Shown here piece by piece: positions 28,012-36,833 of a DNA stretch of 64,000 bases. The number at the start of each line of letters is the position of its first letter. Position 1 is the first letter of the stretch. Where the stretch lies: positions 3,410,001 to 3,474,000 of the forward strand of contig NC_021172.1 in assembly GCF_000230975.2 (NCBI RefSeq). Direction: 5' to 3'. The position numbers and the translations under genes were made by a program. The notes under the pieces are model-generated. The model was given only the letters and a program-made list of their open reading frames with translations. It searched no databases and was not told where the DNA came from. The DNA is from Hyphomicrobium denitrificans 1NES1. GTDB lineage: Bacteria > Pseudomonadota > Alphaproteobacteria > Rhizobiales > Hyphomicrobiaceae.

Positions 28012-28566
28012 ATGTTGCCAGCAGCGCCGATACAACGACGTCGGTCGTCGGCAAAGCTCGTTGTCCGGGCATTGAACGCCGCGTCGCAACGGGGATACCT
28101 CGTGTTCGGGCCTTTTCGCGTACCGTGCGCGCTTGGGCGGGGCGGCGTCAAAGCGCTTAAGCGCGAAGGAGATATGGCAACGCCGCGGGGAAGGTTTCGC
28201 CTACGCGGCGTTGTCTATAATTCAGATAGAGGCACTCGCCCAAGGACGGCGCTCATGCTGCGCCGGCTCCGCAGAACCGACGGCTGGTGTGACACTCCGT
28301 CCGATCGAAATTACAATCGGTTCGTCTCGCTCCCTTATCCGAAAAGCGCGGAACGCCTTTGGCGCGAGGATGCCGTGTACGATATCATTATCGTACTCGG
28401 CTACAATGACGTGCCGCGCATCAGAAATCGCGGCAGCGCTATCTTCATACATCTTGCGCGACCGGGCTTTCTCCCGACAGAGGGATGTGTCGCGTTACGC
28501 GGCGGCGATTTACTGCGCGTGCTTCAAGCTGCAACGCGCCGGAGCGAAATCATCATCGAAATTTGA
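28012..28566 (+). CDS. L,D-transpeptidase (YkuD-type) family protein
   Basis: A 184-residue protein of the single-domain YkuD family often called 'L,D-transpeptidase family protein' in Rhizobiales. REGDMATPRGRFRLRGV, DGWCDTPSDRNYNR and IIIVLGYNDVPRIRNRGSAI fit well. The catalytic segment is HLARPGFLPTEGCVAL: the nucleophile Cys follows EG, where many YkuD enzymes have HG or RG. No signal peptide is predicted from this start, which is odd for a peptidoglycan enzyme but common in this subgroup. It is divergent from the response regulator. Confidence 0.85.
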   Translation: MLPAAPIQRRRSSAKLVVRALNAASQRGYLVFGPFRVPCALGRGGVKALKREGDMATPRGRFRLRGVVYNSDRGTRPRTALMLRRLRRTDGWCDTPSDRNYNRFVSLPYPKSAERLWREDAVYDIIIVLGYNDVPRIRNRGSAIFIHLARPGFLPTEGCVALRGGDLLRVLQAATRRSEIIIEI

Positions 28567-28575
28567 GGGCGCCAT

Positions 28576-28607
28576 AAAAAGGCCCGGCAGCAGGTCTGTG
28601 CCGGGCC
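28576..28607 (-). terminator. Rho-independent terminator of amtB
   Basis: The arms GGCCCGGC (28581-28588) and GCCGGGCC (28600-28607) pair perfectly. The five A residues at 28576-28580 read as a U tract on the minus strand. It ends the glnK-amtB transcript before the L,D-transpeptidase gene. Confidence 0.85.
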
Positions 28608-28696
28608 AAGTTGAGCACGTCCGGGTGGAGACTCGTGCTCGGGAGACGGTGGGTGAATCACTCGCAGCTCGCCCGAGCCGCGAGTGATCTTGGTCC

Positions 28697-30181
28697 TCAG
28701 TAGTGGTAAGCGCTTTCACCGTGATCGGTGATGTCGAGTCCTTCGCGCTCTCGGTCTTCCGACGGACGGAGGCCGACGACGATGTCAACCAGCTTGAAGA
28801 GGATCGCCGAACCGATGCCGCTCCACACGAGGGTCATGCACACCGCCTTGAACTGCGCCAGCATCTGCGCCGCCATGTCGTAAGTGCCAGCAACCATTTC
28901 GCCAGGCTTCGATACGTAATCGGCAATGCCGGCGCCACCCCAGTCGGGGTTGACCAGCAGACCGGTTGCCAGCGCGCCGACGATGCCGCCGATGCAGTGG
29001 ACGCCGAAGACGTCCAAGCTGTCGTCATAGCCGAGAGCACCTTTGATCGCCGAGCAGAAGAGGAAACAGATCGGGCTGACGACCAAGCCGAGCACGATCG
29101 ATCCCATCACGCCGGAAAAACCGCAGGCCGGTGTGATCGCGACAAGACCCGCCACAACGCCCGAGGCGAGGCCGAGGGCCGAGGGTTTACCCTTAGAGAT
29201 CCATTCGACGATCATCCAGGACAGAGCCGCAGCTGCGGTTGCGATGAAGGTGTTGATGAACACTTGCCCCGCAAACTGGTTCGCCTCAAGGCCCGAACCG
29301 ACGTTGAAGCCGAACCAACCGACCCACAGAAGGGCAGCACCGATCATGCAGTTGACCAGCGAGTGCGGCGGCATCGCCTCTTTTCCGTAGCCGATGCGCT
29401 TGCCGAGAATCAGCGCACCTACCAAGCCCGCGATACCGGCATTGATGTGCACGACGGTGCCGCCGGCGAAGTCAAGCGCGCCCCATTTGAAGGAAATGCC
29501 AGCGTCGTTCATGACGGCGTCGAAGGCAGCTTGCGCCTGGGCCTTCGTGTCGGAAGTTGCCGCGGCGAGGGCCTTTGCGGCGTTTCCGAAAGCATCCGGG
29601 CCACCCCAGTACCAGACCATGTGCGCAATCGGGAAATAGATGAAGGTCACCCAAAGCGCCATGAACAGAAGCATGGCGGAGAATTTCAAGCGCTCGGCAA
29701 CGGCACCGAGGATCAGGGCTGGCGTAATGCAGGCGAAGGTCATCTGGAAGACGATGTAGACGTATTCCGGAATGTAGACGCCATTGGAGAATGTTCCGGC
29801 GACGCTATTCGCATTCACGCCCCGCAAAAAGGCTTTCGAGAAGCCGCCGACGAAATCATTGAGCGCGCCGCCGTTCGTGAAGGCCAATGAGTAGCCGTAG
29901 AACACCCAGATGAGCGCGACGAGGCAGAGCGTCGCGAGAACCTGCATGAACATCGACAGCATGTTCTTGGTTCGCACGAGTCCGCCGTAGAAAAGCGCCA
30001 GACCGGGAACGGTCATCAGCAGCACGAGGATGGACGCGATATACATGAATGCCGTGTCCGCCTTATTCGGCACGGGCGGCGTTGGAGCCGCGGTCTGGGC
30101 GAGTGCCGGATCGATAAGAAGCGCCGTCGCGCCGAGGGCTCCCAGGACCCCCGCGTACTGCGCTAAAGTTCGAAACTCCAT
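28697..30181 (-). CDS. amtB: Ammonium transporter AmtB
   Basis: A 494-residue Amt transporter with a cleavable signal peptide (ending near ALAQT-AAPTPP) and 11 following membrane segments. The ammonium pore shows the typical residues in GGTVVHINAGIAGLVGAL and VFGVHCIGGIVGAL (twin His). The DKADTAFMYIASILVLLMTV-like N-terminus and the C-terminal EDREREGLDITDHGE tail, which meets PII, are normal. It lies 50 bases after glnK in the same direction, giving the standard glnK-amtB operon, in which uridylylation of GlnK controls transport. Confidence 0.96.
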   Translation of the reverse strand: MEFRTLAQYAGVLGALGATALLIDPALAQTAAPTPPVPNKADTAFMYIASILVLLMTVPGLALFYGGLVRTKNMLSMFMQVLATLCLVALIWVFYGYSLAFTNGGALNDFVGGFSKAFLRGVNANSVAGTFSNGVYIPEYVYIVFQMTFACITPALILGAVAERLKFSAMLLFMALWVTFIYFPIAHMVWYWGGPDAFGNAAKALAAATSDTKAQAQAAFDAVMNDAGISFKWGALDFAGGTVVHINAGIAGLVGALILGKRIGYGKEAMPPHSLVNCMIGAALLWVGWFGFNVGSGLEANQFAGQVFINTFIATAAAALSWMIVEWISKGKPSALGLASGVVAGLVAITPACGFSGVMGSIVLGLVVSPICFLFCSAIKGALGYDDSLDVFGVHCIGGIVGALATGLLVNPDWGGAGIADYVSKPGEMVAGTYDMAAQMLAQFKAVCMTLVWSGIGSAILFKLVDIVVGLRPSEDREREGLDITDHGESAYHY

Positions 30182-30231
30182 GTTGTGTGCTCCCTGATTG
30201 AAGGAAAACGAAGTCGGGTTTGAAAATTCGC

Positions 30232-30666
<435 letters not shown>

Positions 30667-30787
30667 ATTTGGACGCTGGTGCTCAACGCATTGATTATTT
30701 GAGATAAAATTTGATCAGGCGCTTGCTGGACAACATCTGCGCTCGATCAATACGCATAAAATTTGTGCACTGAATAATGTTTGCCTA

Positions 30788-31684
30788 CTATTTAATCTGA
30801 AAGGCGGTTTCTCGCGGCCGCATCAAGCCTTCCTGTACGGTCGACGCAACGAGGCGGCCTTGCCGATCGAAGATGGCGCCGCGACAGTAGCCTCGCGCAC
30901 CGGAGGCACTCGGGCTGTCTTGGACGTAGAGCAGCCAGTCGTCGGCCCGGAACGGGCGATGGAACCACATCGCATGATCGAGGCTCGCGAGCTGGATGTC
31001 GCTGTCGAACAGGACCTTGCCGTGCGCGATCAGCGCCGTGTCGAGAAGCGTAAAGTCCGAGGCATAGGCGAGAATGGCTTGGTTGAGATGCGGGCTGTCC
31101 GGCAGCCTGCCGTTGGCACGCAGCCAGATTGCTTGGGCGGGCGTTTGCGGTTTGCGGCTCGCATAGCGCGAGGCATCGACGATGCGTACGTCGATCGGGT
31201 GCTCGCGGCGCCAGTAGGTGCGCATGTTTTCGGGCAAGTTGGCCATTACGCCGCTCATCAGCTCCTTGGCGCTCGGGAGCGATTCCGGCGGCGGCATGTC
31301 CGGCATCGTCGATTGGTGATCGTAGCCGTCTTCGGCCTTATGAAACGAGGCGCTCATCGAGAAAATGGCACGGCCATGCTGGATGGCGCGCACGCGCCGC
31401 GTCGTAAAACTCCCACCGTCGCGGATGCGCTCGACGTCGTAAATGATCTCCCGTTCGGGGTCGCCAGCGAGAAGAAAGTAGCCATGGAGCGAGTGGATCG
31501 GCCGCGCCGGATCGACGGTTAATGCGGCTGCGGCAAGCGACTGACCGAGCACGAGGCCGCCATAGACGCGCTGCCAGCCTTCGTTGGAGCGGGGGCCGCG
31601 GAATAGGTTGTCCTCCAGCGGCTCCGGTGTCAGCGTCGCGATCAAGTTCTCAAGAGCCGTGGGAGCCGCGGACATAGCTGTCAT
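30788..31684 (-). CDS. tesB: Acyl-CoA thioesterase II (TesB)
   Basis: A protein of about 298 residues with a double hot-dog fold that hydrolyses acyl-CoA. The N-terminus shows LENLIATLTPEPLEDNLFRG and GWQRVYGGLVLGQSLAAA, and the middle HSLHGYFLLAGDPE. The C-terminal half has SLDHAMWFHRPFRADDWLLY and GAIFDRQGRLVASTVQEGL. The Asp, Thr and Gln of the catalytic net lie in these blocks. The ATG at 31684 is followed by another at 31675, and the frame opens upstream to 31765; the exact start is uncertain. It converges with nothing and has its own gap to glnK. Confidence 0.92.
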   Translation of the reverse strand: MTAMSAAPTALENLIATLTPEPLEDNLFRGPRSNEGWQRVYGGLVLGQSLAAAALTVDPARPIHSLHGYFLLAGDPEREIIYDVERIRDGGSFTTRRVRAIQHGRAIFSMSASFHKAEDGYDHQSTMPDMPPPESLPSAKELMSGVMANLPENMRTYWRREHPIDVRIVDASRYASRKPQTPAQAIWLRANGRLPDSPHLNQAILAYASDFTLLDTALIAHGKVLFDSDIQLASLDHAMWFHRPFRADDWLLYVQDSPSASGARGYCRGAIFDRQGRLVASTVQEGLMRPRETAFQIK

Positions 31685-31798
31685 AGGGAGATTTCTCGGA
31701 TCGTTTGCTAAAGGTGCAGACAGGCGCAGACAATCAGGCATCGGGCGGCCTAAGTTCTCACGCATAGCCTGAAAAGCAAGTTGGGGTAATGCCGCGCG

Positions 31799-33043
31799 AT
31801 GAACGGCCGGAAAACAGCACAGAAATTCGATATCGCGGTCGCGGGCGGCAGCTTCGCCGGGCTCGCTTTTGTGCGGGGGCTGGTGCAGGCGCTGGGTCCG
31901 GACTTGCGCATCGCCATCATTGACCGGGCGGCTCCTCGTAGCGCTGTGCCGAACGATACCCGGGCGTTTGCGATTTGGGCCGGTGCCAAAGCTGTGCTTC
32001 AGAGCCTCGGCGTCTGGGAGGCCATTGCATCCGAAGCTCAGCCGATGACGTCGATCGAGATTTCGGATTCGGCTTTGTCCGATGGCATTAGGCCAACCCG
32101 TCTCACGTATGACGCGCTGACTGACGAGGGCGAACCTGCTGCCTACATGGTTCCTGCTGCGGTTTTAAGCGCGGCGCTCTTCAATTCGATTAAAGACGAA
32201 CCGTCCGTGACTTGGATCGCGCCCGCGGAAGCTGAGAGTTTGACACTCGGCGAGCACGCGGCGGAAGTCGCGCTTCGCGATGGTTCGCTTATCAGCGCGT
32301 CACTCGTCGTTGCGGCCGACGGCAAGACATCGAAACTCCGCGATGCGGCCGGGATCAAGACGCTTCGGCGCTCCTATGATCAGACTGGTATTGTAACGAC
32401 GGTCAAGTTCAGCGAACCGCATAACGGCGTCGCGATTCAACACTTCCTGCCCGGTGGGCCGTTTGCGATCCTGCCTCTCAAGGGCAATCGCGCATGCATC
32501 ACGTGGAGTGCGGCGCGCGAAGAAGCGGCGCGCGTCATGGCGCTCGATGACGATGGCTTTCTTGCGGAACTCGATCTCAGGATTGGCGGGCGTTTCGGGT
32601 CGATCGCTCTCGATGGTCCGCGGCAGTCGTGGCCGCTCGATATCGTCATTCCGCGCGAGCTGGTCGCGTCCCGTTTCGCGTTGATCGGCGATGCGGCGCA
32701 TGGCGTTCATCCGATCGCGGGGCAAGGCGTCAATCTCGCTTTTCGTGATGCGGCGGCTCTTATCGAGGTGATCGCCGATGCCGCGCGGCTTGGGCTCGAT
32801 ATCGGCGCTGGACCGCATCTCGAAATCTATCAGCGCTGGCGGCGGTTCGATTCGCTCATGTCGGCTTCGGTCTACGACGGGCTCAATCGTGTCTTTGGCG
32901 TTGACGACATCGTGATTCGGGCGGGCCGGGGTGCTGCGCTCGGAGCGCTCGATCACGTCGCGAGCGTCAAGAAGTTGATCCTTGCCGAGGCCGCCGGGCT
33001 GACGGGTGAGCTTCCGAAGCTCGCACGCGGTCAGCCAGTTTAA
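31799..33043 (+). CDS. UbiH/UbiF/COQ6-type FAD-dependent hydroxylase
   Basis: A 414-residue flavoprotein monooxygenase. The N-terminus binds the ADP part of FAD (AVAGGSFAGLAFVRGL near residue 14). VVAADGKTSKLRDAAG carries the DG motif, and GDAAHGVHPIAGQGVNLAFRD near residue 300 is the second FAD motif shared by UbiH/UbiF/Coq6 enzymes. It probably hydroxylates the ubiquinone ring; which position cannot be told. It begins 114 bases from tesB on the opposite strand, and its end lies one base from the rimM end. Confidence 0.9.
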   Translation: MNGRKTAQKFDIAVAGGSFAGLAFVRGLVQALGPDLRIAIIDRAAPRSAVPNDTRAFAIWAGAKAVLQSLGVWEAIASEAQPMTSIEISDSALSDGIRPTRLTYDALTDEGEPAAYMVPAAVLSAALFNSIKDEPSVTWIAPAEAESLTLGEHAAEVALRDGSLISASLVVAADGKTSKLRDAAGIKTLRRSYDQTGIVTTVKFSEPHNGVAIQHFLPGGPFAILPLKGNRACITWSAAREEAARVMALDDDGFLAELDLRIGGRFGSIALDGPRQSWPLDIVIPRELVASRFALIGDAAHGVHPIAGQGVNLAFRDAAALIEVIADAARLGLDIGAGPHLEIYQRWRRFDSLMSASVYDGLNRVFGVDDIVIRAGRGAALGALDHVASVKKLILAEAAGLTGELPKLARGQPV

Positions 33044-33044
33044 C

Positions 33045-33602
33045 TCAGTCCCGATCCGGTTCGCCGGGCTCGGCGTCCTCGTTTTCATCGCCCGTCGAGG
33101 GTGGCCGTTTGATGATGACGGTGCGTGTCATGAGGTCGATCTGCGGCACCCATTGATCCTCAAAGGGAATGAATTCGCTCGAACCTGCAAGCGGCTTCAA
33201 TTCGAGAAGATCGCCGGCGCCGAAGTTTTGAACGGAAACGATCTCGCCCAAATGCGCGCCGTCTTCGGCGAGAGCTTCGAGGCCGATCAGATCGGCGTGG
33301 TAGAATTCGGACGTGTCCGTTTCCGGCAACCGGGTGCGTGCAACGAAGAGCTTCGTGCCGCGCAAAGCCTCTGCGGTTGTCCGATCCGAAATTCCTGCGA
33401 TGCGCGCGACCACGCCTTTGTCCGTTACGCGAACGACGGTGAGCGAGAATGCGCGTGCCCCCGTCGCGTCGGTCAGCGGCCCATAGCCCGCGATTGCTTC
33501 GGGCGTTGCCGTATAGGTCCGCACTAGGATGTCACCGCGAATGCCGTGCACGCCGGAGATTTCGCCGAGCAACACACGGCGGGTCTGTTCGTCTTTTGCC
33601 AT
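33045..33602 (-). CDS. rimM: 16S rRNA processing protein RimM
   Basis: A 185-residue 30S subunit assembly factor that binds ribosomal protein S19. LGEISGVHGIRGDILVRTYT near residue 12 is the family start. The PRC-barrel half has EFYHADLIGLEAL, GEIVSVQNFGAGDLLEL and FIPFEDQWVPQIDL. The start MAKDEQTRR is at 33602; the frame stays open to 34067 but without family sequence. trmD and rplS, which usually follow rimM, are absent here; instead the hydroxylase gene converges at one base. Confidence 0.94.
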   Translation of the reverse strand: MAKDEQTRRVLLGEISGVHGIRGDILVRTYTATPEAIAGYGPLTDATGARAFSLTVVRVTDKGVVARIAGISDRTTAEALRGTKLFVARTRLPETDTSEFYHADLIGLEALAEDGAHLGEIVSVQNFGAGDLLELKPLAGSSEFIPFEDQWVPQIDLMTRTVIIKRPPSTGDENEDAEPGEPDRD

Positions 33603-33628
33603 CGGGTTCTGATGCCGCGCCTGGGCCG

Positions 33629-33988
33629 TTACGGCAAGGGGCCGAGATACGTTATCTTCACAGCGACGGTCTTGCGTCCGATGAGAATTTTGGTGTGCTG
33701 GCTTCGCGCCGTTGGGTCGATCTCGCCGGAGATCGAAACGATGCTCTGCATATCCACGGTCGTTCCGCAGCGAGGCTTCACTCTCGGCGGCGTCTCGTAG
33801 ATTGCGTCGAGGAACCCTTTTCGGACGGTGTGCTTGGCATAAAGGCGAAGCCGCCCCTTGTAGATCCGTCCGCGGGCGTCTGCTCCGAACAGACGGCCGG
33901 ATCGACAAACCAGGAGCGCGTGGCCCTCCGAACCGATCGGTTGCCTCTGCCGGTGTAAAACGATCTCGTAGAGTCCGTCCGCGTACAT
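33629..33988 (-). CDS. Small GrlR-like conserved hypothetical protein
   Basis: A 119-residue protein located between rpsP and rimM on the same strand. The N-terminus ADGLYEIVLHRQ, then HALLVCRSGRLFGADARGR and IYKGRLRLYA, has the beta-barrel pattern of GrlR/'T3SS negative regulator'-like small proteins. The remaining C-terminus (VKITYLGPL) is common in that group. No signal peptide. I do not assign a function. Its place inside the ffh-rpsP-rimM string is unusual, since rpsP and rimM are normally adjacent. Confidence 0.7.
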   Translation of the reverse strand: MYADGLYEIVLHRQRQPIGSEGHALLVCRSGRLFGADARGRIYKGRLRLYAKHTVRKGFLDAIYETPPRVKPRCGTTVDMQSIVSISGEIDPTARSQHTKILIGRKTVAVKITYLGPLP

Positions 33989-34064
33989 GGCCCTTACGGA
34001 TTTGTATCATTTCAAATACAGCTTTTGGTCGGGTCCAAATCTCGGGCCAGTGAGATCGGCAACA

Positions 34065-34098
34065 CAAAGCCTCCCGAGCAGATGCGCGGAAGGCTTTG
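34065..34098 (-). terminator. Hairpin after rpsP, possible attenuator or terminator
   Basis: CAAAGCCTCCC (34065-34075) and GGAAGGCTTTG (34088-34098) pair over 11 positions with one wobble. No U tract follows on the minus strand, so it may be a Rho-dependent end, a processing site or a weak attenuator between rpsP and the GrlR-like gene. Confidence 0.45.
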
Positions 34099-34121
34099 GA
34101 AATTGGCTTGACGTTAATGGT

Positions 34122-34490
34122 TTAAGCGGCGTCGCCCTGCGCGCCCTCTGCAGCCTTCGCCTTTTCGGCGGCCGCGGCGGCGCGTTCCTGGGCCTTCTTC
34201 TTCGGCTTGGCCTTTTCCGGATTGTTGGATGGTGTCCGCTTGGCGAGGCCCTTCGCGTCAAGCAAGCGCAGCACGCGATCCGTCGGCTGAGCGCCGACAC
34301 CGAGCCAATGCTTCACGCGCTCGTCGTTGAGCTTCACGCGGTTCGGGTCATCCTTCTTCAGCATCGGATCGAACGTGCCGATCTGCTCGATGTAGCGGCC
34401 GTCACGCGGGCTCACGCTATGGGCGACAACCACGTAATAGTAGGGCCGCTTCTTGGCGCCGCCGCGCGAGAGGCGAATCTTTACCGACAT
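34122..34490 (-). CDS. rpsP: 30S ribosomal protein S16
   Basis: A 122-residue ribosomal protein. The conserved core opens [20 protein letters not shown] and holds [15 protein letters not shown], then [19 protein letters not shown]. After about residue 85 comes an Ala/Lys-rich tail, which is common in alphaproteobacterial S16 and gives the longer size. It lies 43 bases after ffh on the same strand, so both are probably expressed together. Confidence 0.96.
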   Translation of the reverse strand: MSVKIRLSRGGAKKRPYYYVVVAHSVSPRDGRYIEQIGTFDPMLKKDDPNRVKLNDERVKHWLGVGAQPTDRVLRLLDAKGLAKRTPSNNPEKAKPKKKAQERAAAAAEKAKAAEGAQGDAA

Positions 34491-34533
34491 GTTTCCGTTC
34501 TCCTATGCGTTCGAAAAAGTGTGTTTTGAGAAG

Positions 34534-36114
34534 TCATCGTTTCTTTCCGGGGAGCCCCGGGAATTTCGGCATTCCACCACCCAAACCCGGCAGACCTTTC
34601 GGAAGACCGCCGCCAAGGCCCGGTAGACCTCGACCGAGACCGGGCAAGGAGCTGCCGGAAACGCCGGCCGTGCCCTTGGCGATCTGCTCTTTGAGATCGG
34701 CCGGAAGCTGTTCGAGTGCTTTCGGGTCGAGCTTTGCGAGTTCTGCTTGCATGGATTGGAGTTCGGCTTCGGACGGACCACCGCCCGTGCGGCCAAGAAA
34801 TTTGTTCAGCATGCCGCCGTTGCGGCCCATCGTCTTCATCATATCCGCCATCTGGCGGTGCATCTTCAGAAGCTTGTTGATGTCCTCGACCTTGGTGCCC
34901 GAACCCGAGGCGATACGGCGTTTGCGCTTGGCGTCGAGCACCTTCGGATTGCGGCGCTCCTTCGGCGTCATCGACGAGATAATGGCGCGCTGATGCGCGA
35001 GGCTTTTATCGAGGCCGGCCTCGTTGATCTGGCCCTTGATCTTGGCGACACCCGGCAACATGCCGAGCACACCGCCCATGCCGCCGAGCTTCTGCATCTG
35101 CTTCAATTGTTCGGAGAGATCTTCGAGGTCGAACGACCCCTTCTTCATCTTCTCCGCGATCTTCGTCGCCTTCTCGACGTCGATCGTCTGCGCGGCCTTC
35201 TCGACGAGCGAGACGACGTCGCCCATGCCGAGAATTCGGGAGGCAATGCGGCCCGGATGGAAGTCTTCGAGCGCGTCCCACTTTTCGCCGACGCCGATGA
35301 GCTTGATCGGTTTGCCGGTGACGGCGCGCATCGACAGTGCGGCGCCGCCACGGCCGTCGCCGTCGGCGCGTGTCAGCACGATGCCGGTGACGCCGATGCG
35401 GCCATCGAAGGCTTTCGCCGTGTTGACGGCGTCCTGGCCAGTCAGGGAGTCGGCGACAAGCAAAGTTTCATGCGGATGGATCGCGGCTTTGACGTCGCGG
35501 ACTTCGTCCATCAGCTCTTCGTCGACGGTGACGCGGCCGGCGGTGTCGTAGATGATGACGTCGTAGCCGCCGAGCTTTGCTGCATCTTCGGCGCGACGCG
35601 CGATCTGCAGCGGCGTCTGTCCGGCAATGATGGGGAGGGTTGCGACGTTCGTCTGCTCGCCCAGCACGCGGAGCTGTTCTTGTGCGGCGGGTCGGCGCGT
35701 GTCGAGCGACGCCATCAAAACTTTCTTGCGATCGCGATTCGTCAGGCGATAGGCGATCTTGGCGGTCGTCGTCGTCTTACCGGAGCCTTGCAGGCCGACC
35801 ATCAGGATGCCGACCGGCGGCGCCGCGTGCAGGTCGATCGGCTGGGCGTCGGAGCCGAGCATCGCGACGAGTTCGTCGTTGACGATCTTGACGACCATCT
35901 GGCCGGGCGTAACGGAGCGCAGCACCTCTGCGCCGACGGCTTTCGTCTTCACCTTCTCGGTGAAGTCCTTGACGACATCGAGTGCAACATCAGCCTCGAG
36001 AAGGGCGCGGCGAACCTCGCGCATCGCCTCGACGACGTCACTCTCGGTCAGAGCGCCGCGGCGGGTGAGCTTGTCGAGGACGCCGGAAAGGCGATCTGAG
36101 AGCGATTGAAACAT
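34534..36114 (-). CDS. ffh: Signal recognition particle protein Ffh
   Basis: A 526-residue SRP GTPase that, with 4.5S RNA, targets nascent membrane proteins to FtsY. The N domain opens FQSLSDRLSGVLDKL. The G domain has VGLQGSGKTTTTAKIA (near residue 105), DTRRPAAQEQLRVLG and DTAGR. The Met-rich M domain follows (near MQKLGGMGGVLGMLPG). The C-terminus ends in an unusual Gly-Leu-Pro-rich tail made of repeated GLPGLGGG-like units, longer than in most orthologues. The ATG at 36114 matches family alignment. Confidence 0.96.
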   Translation of the reverse strand: MFQSLSDRLSGVLDKLTRRGALTESDVVEAMREVRRALLEADVALDVVKDFTEKVKTKAVGAEVLRSVTPGQMVVKIVNDELVAMLGSDAQPIDLHAAPPVGILMVGLQGSGKTTTTAKIAYRLTNRDRKKVLMASLDTRRPAAQEQLRVLGEQTNVATLPIIAGQTPLQIARRAEDAAKLGGYDVIIYDTAGRVTVDEELMDEVRDVKAAIHPHETLLVADSLTGQDAVNTAKAFDGRIGVTGIVLTRADGDGRGGAALSMRAVTGKPIKLIGVGEKWDALEDFHPGRIASRILGMGDVVSLVEKAAQTIDVEKATKIAEKMKKGSFDLEDLSEQLKQMQKLGGMGGVLGMLPGVAKIKGQINEAGLDKSLAHQRAIISSMTPKERRNPKVLDAKRKRRIASGSGTKVEDINKLLKMHRQMADMMKTMGRNGGMLNKFLGRTGGGPSEAELQSMQAELAKLDPKALEQLPADLKEQIAKGTAGVSGSSLPGLGRGLPGLGGGLPKGLPGLGGGMPKFPGLPGKKR

Positions 36115-36181
36115 TCAGCCTTGTTTGCCGTTCTTCCTACTACTCGACGTGATGTGGGAACGCCCGCGCAAAGCACAAACG

Positions 36182-36210
36182 CACCCGGGAGCGCAACGCG
36201 CTGCCGGGTG
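36182..36210. repeat. Strong 13-bp hairpin between ffh and the cupin gene
   Basis: CACCCGGGAGCGC (36182-36194) and GCGCTGCCGGGTG (36198-36210) pair over 13 positions with a single mismatch and a 3-base loop. It lies in the 296-base gap between the divergent ffh and cupin genes, about 70 bases upstream of the ffh start. It may be part of an ffh leader. No U tract is visible. Confidence 0.55.
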
Positions 36211-36410
36211 TTAACCCCCCTGCCTCCCGGAGTTACCCATGTGCAGGGCGGCGGCTCTGAGGTCAGGGCCGTCGGAATGGCGGGTGTATGGGGGAAGGTG
36301 CTGCTAAAGTCAACCTGGAAGCCCATATCCTGTCTCGGACGCCAACGCTGCCCGTAAGAATGGCGGGTGGTGCGGCGAAATTACTCGAAGCTCGGGGAGG
36401 GGTTATTGCA

Positions 36411-36806
36411 ATGGACATCAAGCGAAGCGGATCTCAGCCGTCAGCGGCAGGATCGGCGGACTATTTCACCGGCTCAGTCCGTATCGATCCGCTCTTCCAG
36501 GCGCCAAATCCGGCAAGGGTCGTCGGCGCCAGCGTGACATTCGAGCCTGGCGCGCGGACTGCGTGGCACACCCATCCGCTCGGTCAAACCCTGATCGTTA
36601 CTGCCGGTTGCGGCTGGGTGCAGCGTGACGGCGGGCCGGTCGAAGAAATCCGGCCGGGCGACGTCGTCTGGTTTGCGCCGGGCGAGAAGCATTGGCATGG
36701 GGCAACATCCAAGACGGGAATAACGCATTTTGCCATTCATGAGGCACTGGACGGTAAAACGGTCGAGTGGATGGAAAAGGTCAGTGACGACCAATATCGG
36801 CGCTGA
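36411..36806 (+). CDS. Cupin domain protein (quercetinase/CucD-like)
   Basis: A 131-residue small cupin. The metal-binding motif 1 is [12 protein letters not shown] near residue 50 and motif 2 is [17 protein letters not shown] near residue 92, with His, Glu/Gln and His at the expected places. Similar proteins are annotated as cupins next to carboxymuconolactone decarboxylases. The function is unknown. The ATG at 36411 follows a GGAGG site; the frame opens earlier but without family sequence. It is convergent with the PagL-like gene. Confidence 0.88.
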   Translation: MDIKRSGSQPSAAGSADYFTGSVRIDPLFQAPNPARVVGASVTFEPGARTAWHTHPLGQTLIVTAGCGWVQRDGGPVEEIRPGDVVWFAPGEKHWHGATSKTGITHFAIHEALDGKTVEWMEKVSDDQYRR

Positions 36807-36833
36807 GCTGGCCCGACAGGGAGTAGCAGCGAA

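Noticed and set aside
28703..29890. Plus-strand open frame of 395 codons
   Set aside because: Antisense to amtB, which is fully supported; shadow frame.
34747..36099. Plus-strand open frame of 450 codons
   Set aside because: Antisense shadow of ffh; no recognisable domain, while ffh is complete on the other strand.
36261..36280. GGTCAGGGCC sequence resembling the 4.5S RNA core
   Set aside because: The GGAAGG loop and AGCAG that should follow are absent, and no flanking stem is seen; it is probably chance.
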